Assembly: GCA_002498605.1 (NCBI GenBank) | Contig: DAHY01000024.1 | Span: 1-34,115 of the forward strand | DNA length: 34,115 nucleotides | Direction of reading: 5' to 3' | Origin: Methanomassiliicoccaceae archaeon UBA404 | GTDB taxonomy: Archaea; Thermoplasmatota; Thermoplasmata; Methanomassiliicoccales; Methanomethylophilaceae | Shown: positions 9,381 through 15,790 of the stretch, in pieces | Layout: each line of letters begins with the position of its first letter | Position numbering within the stretch: position 1 is the first letter of the stretch | Position numbers and translations under genes: made by a program | The notes under the pieces: generated by a model | Databases searched by the model: none | What the model was told of the DNA's origin: nothing | What the model saw: the letters and a program-made list of their open reading frames with translations, nothing else

Positions 9381-9390
9381 TCTTTATATA
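9381..9390 (+). promoter_or_regulatory. Probable BoxA of the mtbC-mtbB transcript
   Basis: TCTTTATATA matches the archaeal TATA consensus well. A start site about 25 nt downstream would fall near 9412-9415, inside the inverted repeat 9394-9418. That would leave a long leader of about 130 nt before the first ribosome binding site. Confidence 0.5.
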
Positions 9391-9393
9391 CTA

Positions 9394-9418
9394 TTGACTG
9401 TAAAAATGCGCCAGTCAA
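9394..9418. promoter_or_regulatory. Operator-like inverted repeat overlapping the predicted start site
   Basis: TTGACTG (9394-9400) and CAGTCAA (9412-9418) form a perfect 7-bp inverted repeat with an 11-nt spacer. It lies directly downstream of the BoxA, where a bound repressor could block RNA polymerase. It could also form a hairpin at the 5' end of the RNA. Function is inferred from position. Confidence 0.45.
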
Positions 9419-9434
9419 AAATTTTTGTTTGTAA

Positions 9435-9451
9435 TCATATATAAAGGTTAT
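9435..9451 (-). repeat. Right arm of 17-bp inverted repeat carrying a BoxA
   Basis: Exact reverse complement of 9324-9340. Its BoxA faces left, towards the ABC-F gene and opposite to the mtbC direction. Confidence 0.7.
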
Positions 9452-9512
9452 TATTAAAAACGCGAAGAGTTAAAATAGTACGATGCAGATAATGAATCCG
9501 AGCTAACGCTCA

Positions 9513-9528
9513 TGCGGTTCAATCCGCA
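9513..9528 (+). other. Small hairpin just before the leader ribosome binding site
   Basis: TGCGG-TTCAAT-CCGCA forms a 5-bp stem with a 6-nt loop, ending 2 nt before the AGGAGG at 9531. It could modulate ribosome access to the leader ORF. It resembles a tRNA T arm in sequence (GGTTCAATCC), but no tRNA surrounds it. Confidence 0.4.
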
Positions 9529-9543
9529 AAAGGAGGTAAGTAA

Positions 9544-9579
9544 ATGAGCAAAAAAAGAATATTGGAGGCATCGTTGTGA
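9544..9579 (+). CDS. 11-aa leader ORF overlapping mtbC
   Basis: ATG at 9544 opens an 11-codon frame, MSKKRILEASL, whose TGA at 9577-9579 overlaps the GTG start of mtbC (GTGA). AGGAGG at 9531-9536, 7 nt before the ATG, is one of the strongest Shine-Dalgarno sequences in the window. The second ribosome binding site, GGAGG at 9564-9568 for mtbC, lies inside this ORF. The arrangement suggests a leader peptide translationally coupled to mtbC. No homologue is recognised, and expression is unproven. Confidence 0.45.
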   Translation: MSKKRILEASL

Positions 9580-10220
9580 GCGACTTTGCCAAAGAAAAAC
9601 AGGCTATTATCGACGCGATGGTAGCATACAAAGTTCCCGGAATTCAGAAAGCCGCCGATGACGCGAAGGCTGCCGGAATGGAAGCCACGGAGATCATCGA
9701 TGTGATGGGTGCCGGAATGAGCGATGTTGGAATTCTTTTCGAAAGAGGAAAACTGTTCCTTCCTCACGTTTTGAGTGCGGCCAACGGAATGACCGCCGTC
9801 GTAAAGTCTCTTGAAGCCGATCTCCCCGTTGATAAGATGGGATCCACACTGGCAAAAGTGTGCATGGGCACAGTCGAAGGAGACGTACACGATATTGGAA
9901 AATCCATTTGCTCCACAATGCTCCAGTGCGGAGGATTTGATGTAGTGGATGTAGGCAGAGACGTACCGTCAAAGGAATTCGTCGCACAGGTAGTCGAAAA
10001 TGGATGCACAATGCTCGGAATGTCCGCTTTGATGACCACGACAATGACCGTTCAGAGAGACGTCATCGCTCTTCTTGAAGAAGCCGGCGTCAGGAACAAG
10101 GTCAAAGTAATGGTCGGAGGAGCTCCTGTCACACAGGCTTGGGCGGACAAGATTAAGGCCGACTGTTTCAGTGAATCCGCATCCGAACAGGTTGACAAAG
10201 CCAAAGCATTATTGGAGTGA
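9576..10220 (+). CDS. mtbC: Dimethylamine corrinoid protein MtbC
   Basis: The 214-aa methylotrophic corrinoid protein accepts the methyl group that MtbB takes from dimethylamine and passes it to the MtbA-type coenzyme M methyltransferase. The N-terminal four-helix cap (about 1-88) contains LPHVLSAANGM. The Rossmann-like B12 domain (about 90-214) carries DVHDIG, whose His105 is the lower axial cobalt ligand, then SALMTTTM and VGGAPVTQAWADKI. The GTG start at 9576 is set by GGAGG 7 nt upstream and matches the family N-terminus. mtbB follows after a 5-nt gap, which is the basis for calling this MtbC and not another paralogue. The 11-codon leader ORF overlaps its start. Confidence 0.92.
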   Translation: MSDFAKEKQAIIDAMVAYKVPGIQKAADDAKAAGMEATEIIDVMGAGMSDVGILFERGKLFLPHVLSAANGMTAVVKSLEADLPVDKMGSTLAKVCMGTVEGDVHDIGKSICSTMLQCGGFDVVDVGRDVPSKEFVAQVVENGCTMLGMSALMTTTMTVQRDVIALLEEAGVRNKVKVMVGGAPVTQAWADKIKADCFSESASEQVDKAKALLE

Positions 10221-10225
10221 TTTTA

Positions 10226-11632
10226 ATGGCAAAATATTGTACACGTATGGGTGACGGATCCACCGTATACATGACGAAAGAAGAAATAAAGCAAGATGTT
10301 CTTGACGGTACTGCGGATGCCGCAGACATGGGCGGAATCAAAGATCTGACCGCTGATGAAATCGAGCATCTCATTGAAATTATATGCGACACCAACAGGA
10401 TTGTCGGAGTTGCACGCGGTGAAGAAGTCGTCCTTTCCTACGACGTAGGTCAGCTCGACATGACCGGAGATAACGGTAACAGCGGCGGAGGAGTTCCCGC
10501 CAGCAGGCTCAACGGTGCACTTGTGCATGAGCGCACTCTCTGTGCCGATACCTTCGAATTGGCTCACTCGGACTACAGCATCAAGCCTGTAAAACCGGTC
10601 ATTGCCAACGAAATGAACGACATGGAAGTTATCCAGAACAACATAATCATACCCTACTTCTACGGTGCCATGCCCAACATGGGATTGTACTACAGTCCCG
10701 ACGGACCTTACGGAAATCCGGCTGACCTTATGAGGCAGTTCAAGATTGACGAAGCTCAGGAGCAGGCCGAAGCCGCCGCCAAGCATCTCGCCAGAGATAT
10801 TCTCTACGTCGCAACCAAGATTGACGACGCGGGATCCGACGGTTTCAACTTCGATACCACCGCATCCGCCGGTGACGCCGACTTTGTCGGAACACTTACC
10901 GGTGTTGAACAGCTCAGGAAAGAACGCCCCGACATGAGCATTATGCTCGGAATGGCAGGGGAAAACGTTATGGGTATCCACGGAGAAATCGAATACGACG
11001 GAAAAGTTGTTGCGGGTCTGTTCCCTCACCAGCAGGTTGCACTTGCCGAAAAGGCCGGAGCAAACGTATTCGGACCTGTTTCTAACACAAACACCGGTAA
11101 GAGTCTCGCATGGAACCTTTCACGTGCCGTTACTTTCGTAAAATCGTGCACCGATGTATCCAGCCTCCCCGTCCATGTCAACATGGGTATGGGTGTGGGC
11201 GGAATACCGATGTCCGAAACACCGCCTCTCGATGCCGTTACACGCTGCAGCAAAGCTATGGTGGAAATCGCAAAAGTTGACGGTGTATAGGTTGGAGTCG
11301 GCGATCCCGCCGGCATGTCAATCGCTCACTTCGTCGCTTCCGGTATGGGAGGATTGAGAACCGGAGGAGACCTTGTTGCCAGAATGCAGTTCACCAAGAA
11401 TATGAAAGTCGGTAAAGCGAAAGATTACGTCGCGAAGAAACTCGGCGTCACCGCTTTCGATCTGTCCGATGAATATATTCTGAGAGAGCTTAGGGAAGAT
11501 GTCGGAATCGGCGTACTGACCGGAGTTCCCGGAACACCTAAGGGAATTGCTGCCAAGATGAACATTGAGGATCTTCTCGGCATCAAGATCAACAGCTGTG
11601 AGAAATTCAGAAAGTATCACGCGAAGAGGTAA
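10226..11632 (+). CDS. mtbB: Dimethylamine methyltransferase MtbB (contains pyrrolysine)
   Basis: Transfers a methyl group from dimethylamine to the corrinoid of MtbC. Read through the in-frame TAG at 11288-11290, the protein is 468 aa with Pyl at residue 355. The position matches known MtbB proteins, and the flanks are strongly conserved: AVDAVTRCSKAM-like sequence before, and GVGDPAGMSIAHF after. Other family blocks are GDNGNSGGGVPASRL, HSDYSIKPVKPV, IPYFYGAMPNMGLYYSPDGP, FNFDTTASAGD, HVNMGMGVGGIPM and the C-terminal EDLLGIKINSCEKF. The ATG at 10226 has GGAGTGA 5 nt upstream, overlapping the mtbC stop. Continuous homology on both sides of the TAG excludes a pseudogene. It ends in TAA, followed by a hairpin. 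Confidence 0.96.
11288..11290 (+). other. Pyrrolysine codon (TAG) of mtbB
   Basis: In-frame amber codon within D-G-V-[Pyl]-V-G-V-G-D-P, the active-site position of MtbB. The 5' context is GTA-TAG, as in mttB and mtmB. Confidence 0.95.
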
Positions 11633-11648
11633 AACAACAAACTACAAA

Positions 11649-11667
11649 GTCCGGGTTTTGCCCGGAC
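11649..11667 (+). terminator. Stem-loop after mtbB
   Basis: GTCCGGG (11649-11655) pairs with CCCGGAC (11661-11667) around a 5-nt loop. Only a short T cluster follows (about 11675), so this may be a partial terminator or an mRNA 3'-end stabiliser between mtbB and the permease gene. Confidence 0.5.
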
Positions 11668-11754
11668 AAACTAATTTTCTTATGGTCAATTGAGCACTGG
11701 ACAGCCTAGGCTATGCAAAGTGCCGATTCAGACAGGGAATACAGGGGGAAAATA

Positions 11755-12855
11755 ATGGAAGCAAATTCCGTAAATGAAAATAATATGAGCGTCGATGAGA
11801 TAATCGATCAAAGACGAAAGCAGGATCACAAAAGGCGAGTCCTGCTTGGGTACACGATGGCTCTATTCTGTGCTGTGTTCTGGGGACTGTGGTACATCCC
11901 CGGGGACATGGTGTGGACACTGGAACCTTTCGTATCAATGCAAAATGAAATCACCGCCCTGAGCGGTAGCGAAACAACATCATTCATGGTGTTCGCCGTG
12001 TTCATCACAGGAATAAACGCACTTCTTGTCGTGTTAGTTCTGGGAGTATGGAACCTTTGGATGGGCAAGTTCAGCGAAATGAAGAGAACCTTTATGGAAA
12101 ACAAGGCTGCAAACAAGTGGTACTTTTTGGCCTCTATCTGCGGTGGTACAGCGGTTCTCGGAAGTTTCATGGCTATGGGATTCATCGGAGGGGCGTTCGC
12201 GGCGGTAGTCGCGCTGTTGTATCCGGTTATCGGATCCTTGGTGTCAAGATCCTGGCTTGGACAGAAAATATCCAGACGTGCTATGATTGGTATCATGGTG
12301 GTCATCGCAGGTGGTGTCACGGCTTATGCCAGCGGCTTTGTTGCAGAACTTTCCGGCGGCAATTTCCAGATTTGGGGATTCGTCGGAGGTATCATGGCGG
12401 CAGTCGGTTGGGGTTGTGAGGGATGTTTCGCCGGTAAGGCATTGGATGTCTCCGAACCCGATGTGGGAATCCACATGAGATTCATTTATGAAACACTCAT
12501 TTGGTGGGTTATCGCAATACCGCTTCTCGCACTTATGGGATACCCGATGTACGATTATCTCAAGTATATCCTGGACCCCACGCTGTTGGTAATCCTGATT
12601 ATGCTCGGATTCACATTCGGTTTCTGTTATGTTACCTGGTACAAGTCCTTCCCGCTTATCGGAGTGGGGCGCGGTCAGGCGGTCGGAAGCCTTTATGCTC
12701 TTATGGCTGTGATTTTCATATTCCTGTTTACCGGAGTCAACCCCGGATGGTTGCTCGTACTCGGTGCCGTAATCGCAGTTATCGGAGGAGCGATAATGAC
12801 CTCCGAGGGAACCGAAGAAATAGCCAGCTTGCGTGAAACAGGGGAGGTTGAGTGA
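11755..12855 (+). CDS. DMT-superfamily (EamA-like) permease, candidate methylamine transporter
   Basis: The 366-aa integral membrane protein has a charged cytoplasmic N-terminus of about 35 residues followed by about ten hydrophobic segments. The first is GYTMALFCAVFWGLWYIPG and the last is WLLVLGAVIAVIGGAIM. The fold is that of drug/metabolite transporters, with two EamA-like halves. Placement directly after mtbCB and before the rest of the methylamine genes suggests uptake of a methylated amine, but the substrate is inferred. The ATG at 11755 follows AGGGGG by about 7 nt; an in-frame ATG at 11713 has no ribosome binding site. Its TGA (12853-12855) ends just before the ATG of the next gene, so the two are one transcription unit. 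Confidence 0.8.
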   Translation: MEANSVNENNMSVDEIIDQRRKQDHKRRVLLGYTMALFCAVFWGLWYIPGDMVWTLEPFVSMQNEITALSGSETTSFMVFAVFITGINALLVVLVLGVWNLWMGKFSEMKRTFMENKAANKWYFLASICGGTAVLGSFMAMGFIGGAFAAVVALLYPVIGSLVSRSWLGQKISRRAMIGIMVVIAGGVTAYASGFVAELSGGNFQIWGFVGGIMAAVGWGCEGCFAGKALDVSEPDVGIHMRFIYETLIWWVIAIPLLALMGYPMYDYLKYILDPTLLVILIMLGFTFGFCYVTWYKSFPLIGVGRGQAVGSLYALMAVIFIFLFTGVNPGWLLVLGAVIAVIGGAIMTSEGTEEIASLRETGEVE

Positions 12856-12856
12856 A

Positions 12857-13162
12857 ATGATGGAAGGCAGACCCGTAAAGTTCCGTATTCTTGAAATTTT
12901 TGCTGATGAAGGACGTCTTTGGAATTATGAAGTCATGGACATGGTTGCAAAAGAGTACAAAGACCGAAGCAGCAGGTATGGACGCCGATCTACCAATTGG
13001 ACGCTTGTCGAACTCTCCGCTTCCGGTTTCATAGCCGAAGTCGATGCAAAACTCAACGATAACCCTGAGTACGGTACCGGGGGCTTGTCCATTAAATACG
13101 GACTTACCGAAATCGGCAGAGCGGAACTTGAGCGCCTGAAGGGAATTGTAAAACCGAGGTGA
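12857..13162 (+). CDS. Small winged-helix DNA-binding protein
   Basis: A 101-aa soluble protein with the layout of a winged helix-turn-helix: VKFRILEIFADEGRLWNYEVMDMVAKEY gives helices 1-2. A basic, polar stretch (SSRYGRRSTNWTLVELSASGFI) suggests the recognition helix. The next part, with ...YGTGGLSIKYGLTEIGRAELERL, resembles the wing and the final helix. This is similar to PadR/ArsR-like regulators, but no precise family can be named. GGGGAGG at 12841-12847 precedes two tandem ATGs (12857 and 12860). It is tightly packed between the DMT-type permease (1-nt gap) and the 49-aa membrane protein (6-nt gap), so it may regulate this transport cassette or the methylamine genes. That role is inferred. 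Confidence 0.7.
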   Translation: MMEGRPVKFRILEIFADEGRLWNYEVMDMVAKEYKDRSSRYGRRSTNWTLVELSASGFIAEVDAKLNDNPEYGTGGLSIKYGLTEIGRAELERLKGIVKPR

Positions 13163-13168
13163 TGGAAC

Positions 13169-13318
13169 ATGATAGATATGAGTGGAAACTGGGCCGCGGC
13201 CGTGGACTTCTGCGCTAACGGAATAATCCCCGGATCTGAATATCTGTGGATGATTGTCATCGCAGTAACTTCTGTGGCGGGAATGATTGTTTCCAAATGG
13301 ATGGTCAGCAAGTTCTGA
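13169..13318 (+). CDS. 49-aa single-pass membrane protein
   Basis: A short ORF encodes MIDMSGNWAAAVDFCANG... followed by one hydrophobic segment (about residues 26-42, WMIVIAVTSVAGMIV) and a short basic tail ending SKWMVSKF. GAGGTGAT at 13156-13163 is 5 nt before the ATG, a well-spaced ribosome binding site. It starts 6 nt after the winged-helix gene and ends before a strong hairpin. It looks like a real small membrane protein of the transport cassette, perhaps a transporter subunit or modulator. No homologue is recognised. Confidence 0.65.
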   Translation: MIDMSGNWAAAVDFCANGIIPGSEYLWMIVIAVTSVAGMIVSKWMVSKF

Positions 13319-13330
13319 GCATCGGAAATA

Positions 13331-13354
13331 TTTACCGGCTTTCAAGCCGGTAAA
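13331..13354 (+). terminator. Strong stem-loop after the small membrane protein
   Basis: TTTACCGGCT (13331-13340) pairs with AGCCGGTAAA (13345-13354) around TTCA. No long T run follows directly, so it may be an intercistronic processing or stabilising hairpin ahead of the APC-type permease. Confidence 0.5.
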
Positions 13355-13403
13355 AACATTTTACAAAATATTTCAGTCAACGTTTAGAGGAATGGGTGGA
13401 AAA

Positions 13404-14828
13404 ATGTCAGAAAATTCGTCTCAATTGAAGAGAACGATCAATTGGAAACAAGGCATGCTTATTGCTCTTGGTGTACCGATTTTGATTTTGCCTTCGATTG
13501 GGTATACAGCAGGGTATCTGTGGGGATTCTCCATAGTACTCTGGATACTTTCTGTTTTACAGGGATTCATTCAGAACTCCGCATTCGGAGAGATGACAAC
13601 CGTATTCCCTGATGCAACCGGATTGCCCGGCTGCGCTCAGAAAGTGTTCTCAAAAGAAAATGATACAGATTCTAAATACGATCGCGGAAAATTCATAGGC
13701 GCGTTCTGTGCATGGTGTTATTGGTTTGCATGGACGCCTGTTGTTGCGATATTCACATTGACTATCGGTGCATACATAAGAGGATTCGTACCGGATTTGG
13801 CCGAAGCCGGAATCTGGCTCGATCTTTTGCTCGGACTGATTATAGTTTCGGGCATGCTGTTGGTGGGAGCCCGCGGACTTACCGGAGGGTCGGCCACAGC
13901 ACTTATACTGGCTCTTATATCGCTTGTGCCGCTTGTAATCATTTTGATAGCTCCTATGATTACCGGTCATTTTGAATTCTCAAACATAACTTCCGGCGGA
14001 AGCGGACTGTTGCCCACCGGATGGGATTGGAAATCAGGGGATTTGGTGATATTCTTAGGACTCATGGCGATGGCGCAATGGAGCGCCTGCGCCTGGGAAA
14101 CCGCGGCGGTTTACGGTCCTGAGTACAAAGAGCCCAAATCCGATGTTCCCAAGGCACTGTTCTCCTGCGGTATCATCTGTCTTATGCTTTATGCATTGAC
14201 CCAGATATCCGTGGTCGGTACATTGGGTATCCCGGGTATCGAAGGTGCACTTGTCGATCCGCTTAACCCTATGGCACAGTTGGTTTTCGGTGACGCAGGC
14301 CGCGTTGTCGCAATGATAATGCTGATCTGTGCAATGCTCATGATTATTCAGACCGGTTTCCTCGGTTCGTCCAGGACACTGCACTCTATGAGCATGGAAG
14401 GCAATCTGCCCAAGTGGTTCTCCAAGACCAACGCACGCGGCAATCCCGTCAACGCAATGGTTTTCGTCAGCTGCTTCAACCTGATTCTGATTACAGTAAA
14501 CAGTCCGGTTGCGGTGCTGGCGGCATCATCGTTGGGGTATACCCTTGCGGTGGGAATAGCATTGGCCGCATATTACAAATCTAAAACATCTGAACGGTTC
14601 AAACATTTGGAACGTCCGTTTGCTATGCCTAACTGGTATCGCTTTGTGGCGTTAGGGATGGTGATTTACGAAATTGGAATACTGCTTCCGTGTTTGGTGT
14701 ACTTGAACATAACTGATTACGATGCCGTATCGGTGATAATCGGTGTGATCATACTCACAGCGTTTGTACCCATTTGGCTGTTGACTCAGGACTATCTCAA
14801 GAAACACGAATCAGAGACTACCTCCTGA
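13404..14828 (+). CDS. APC-superfamily permease, candidate methylamine permease
   Basis: The 474-aa polytopic membrane protein has about twelve hydrophobic segments, beginning QGMLIALGVPILILPSIGY. It has the organisation of amino acid-polyamine-organocation permeases, including the loop TLHSMSMEGNLPKWFSKTN, which resembles the conserved cytoplasmic loop (R..m..dg.lP..f...). Methanosarcina methylamine clusters also carry permeases next to the methyltransferase genes. Uptake of mono-, di- or trimethylamine is therefore likely, though the specific substrate is unknown. The ATG at 13404 has a weak GGTGG 4 nt upstream; an in-frame ATG at 13392 is an alternative. A clear terminator follows the stop. 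Confidence 0.8.
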   Translation: MSENSSQLKRTINWKQGMLIALGVPILILPSIGYTAGYLWGFSIVLWILSVLQGFIQNSAFGEMTTVFPDATGLPGCAQKVFSKENDTDSKYDRGKFIGAFCAWCYWFAWTPVVAIFTLTIGAYIRGFVPDLAEAGIWLDLLLGLIIVSGMLLVGARGLTGGSATALILALISLVPLVIILIAPMITGHFEFSNITSGGSGLLPTGWDWKSGDLVIFLGLMAMAQWSACAWETAAVYGPEYKEPKSDVPKALFSCGIICLMLYALTQISVVGTLGIPGIEGALVDPLNPMAQLVFGDAGRVVAMIMLICAMLMIIQTGFLGSSRTLHSMSMEGNLPKWFSKTNARGNPVNAMVFVSCFNLILITVNSPVAVLAASSLGYTLAVGIALAAYYKSKTSERFKHLERPFAMPNWYRFVALGMVIYEIGILLPCLVYLNITDYDAVSVIIGVIILTAFVPIWLLTQDYLKKHESETTS

Positions 14829-14845
14829 TTGAAACGCAAACAAAC

Positions 14846-14868
14846 GGGGCGCAAGCCCCATTTTTTTT
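14846..14868 (+). terminator. Intrinsic-type terminator after the permease gene
   Basis: GGGGC-GCAA-GCCCC (14846-14859) is a stable hairpin with a GNRA tetraloop, followed by A and eight T (14861-14868). It separates the dimethylamine/transport unit from the mttC unit. Confidence 0.75.
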
Positions 14869-14902
14869 AACAAACATTTAAATAGTTATTTTTTTAAAAA
14901 GT

Positions 14903-14930
14903 CTAAATTTAATAGTTTTTAGGCTAAATT
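14903..14930 (+). promoter_or_regulatory. Direct repeats upstream of the mttC promoter
   Basis: CTAAATT occurs at 14903-14909 and again at 14924-14930, exactly 21 bp apart, or two helical turns. The pair lies about 30-60 bp before the likely BoxA and could be a tandem activator site. Inferred from spacing and position. Confidence 0.3.
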
Positions 14931-14957
14931 AAACCCTTAATTAACTATATTGACAAA

Positions 14958-14970
14958 CGTTAATATATAG
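14958..14970 (+). promoter_or_regulatory. Probable BoxA of the mttC-mttB-mtmC-mtmB operon
   Basis: CGTTAATATATAG contains a TATA-like core. A start about 25 nt downstream would give a 5' leader of roughly 100 nt before the mttC ribosome binding site. Confidence 0.45.
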
Positions 14971-15094
14971 AAGAAGAGATATCGACTATTAACTCTGGAA
15001 TGAAGATTGATTAGGTTATATCCATAATCATCCATCATTTTATTATGCGATTCCCGGAATTGCAAGAGGAAACCGTTTTCAAGGAGGGAAAAGT

Positions 15095-15748
15095 TTGACC
15101 CAAAAAGAATTGAATGAAAGGGCAAAAGCGGCCGTTATGGCCTACGACATGAAAGCAGCAGCAGAAGTATCGAAAGAAGCTGTTGCCAACAACGCCGATT
15201 TGGTAAACCTTATTCAGGAAGGTTTCACCGCAGGTATCCAGGAAGTTGGAGATCTGTATCAGGCAAAAAAACTGTACCTGCCTCACATTATGTCGGCAGC
15301 AAACGCAATGAACGCCGGAGTAGAAATTTTGACTCCTGAGCTTGAAAAGGCCGGAAAATCCGCCGGCGAAGGTCTCGGATCCTTCGTCATATGCACCATC
15401 GAGGGAGACATTCACTCGATCGGAAAAGATATTGTGGCCATCATGCTGAAGGTAGCCGGATTCAACGTTATTGACCTCGGAAGAGATGTTCTCGTCAAGA
15501 AGATTGTCGAAGAAGTCAAGAAAGTTAAACCCAAGGCAGTCGGAACCTCTGCTCTTATGACATCCACCATGGTTAACCAGAAAACCTTTGAAGAGCTTCT
15601 TAAAGAGGAAGGCATCAGAGAGGGCGTTCTCACCAACGTCGGCGGAGCCCCTGTCACACAGCAGTGGTGCAACGAAATCGGAGCAGACGTATACTCCGAA
15701 AACGCCAGCGACTGTGTCGAGAAAATGGTAGCAAAGGTGAAAGGCTGA
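15095..15748 (+). CDS. mttC: Trimethylamine corrinoid protein MttC
   Basis: The 217-aa corrinoid protein is the methyl acceptor for MttB. The helical cap (about 1-90) contains YLPHIMSAANAM (61-72). The B12 domain contains TIEGDIHSIGKDIV with His107 as the cobalt ligand, then TSALMTSTMVNQ and GGAPVTQQWCNEIGADVYSENA. The last two blocks are shared with the second copy at 19572 and differ from MtbC and MtmC here. AAGGAGGG at 15081-15088 lies 6 nt before a TTG at 15095, which is the only start fitting the family length. It is first in a four-gene operon with mttB, mtmC and mtmB. Confidence 0.92.
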   Translation: MTQKELNERAKAAVMAYDMKAAAEVSKEAVANNADLVNLIQEGFTAGIQEVGDLYQAKKLYLPHIMSAANAMNAGVEILTPELEKAGKSAGEGLGSFVICTIEGDIHSIGKDIVAIMLKVAGFNVIDLGRDVLVKKIVEEVKKVKPKAVGTSALMTSTMVNQKTFEELLKEEGIREGVLTNVGGAPVTQQWCNEIGADVYSENASDCVEKMVAKVKG

Positions 15749-15756
15749 TGTAAATC

Positions 15757-15768
15757 GGGCGCAAGCCC
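15757..15768 (+). other. Intercistronic hairpin between mttC and mttB
   Basis: GGGC-GCAA-GCCC forms a 4-bp stem with a GNRA loop. Its core is identical to the terminator hairpin at 14847-14858 but no T run follows. It probably sets RNA stability or processing, so that mttC and mttB are produced in different amounts. Confidence 0.5.
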
Positions 15769-15790
15769 AAATATTACTAGGAGGAAGAAA

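Noticed and set aside
9511..9530. tRNA T-arm-like GGTTCAATCC in the mtbC leader
   Set aside because: No acceptor, D or anticodon arm can be built around it, and the stem needs a 6-nt loop. It is better read as a small leader hairpin.
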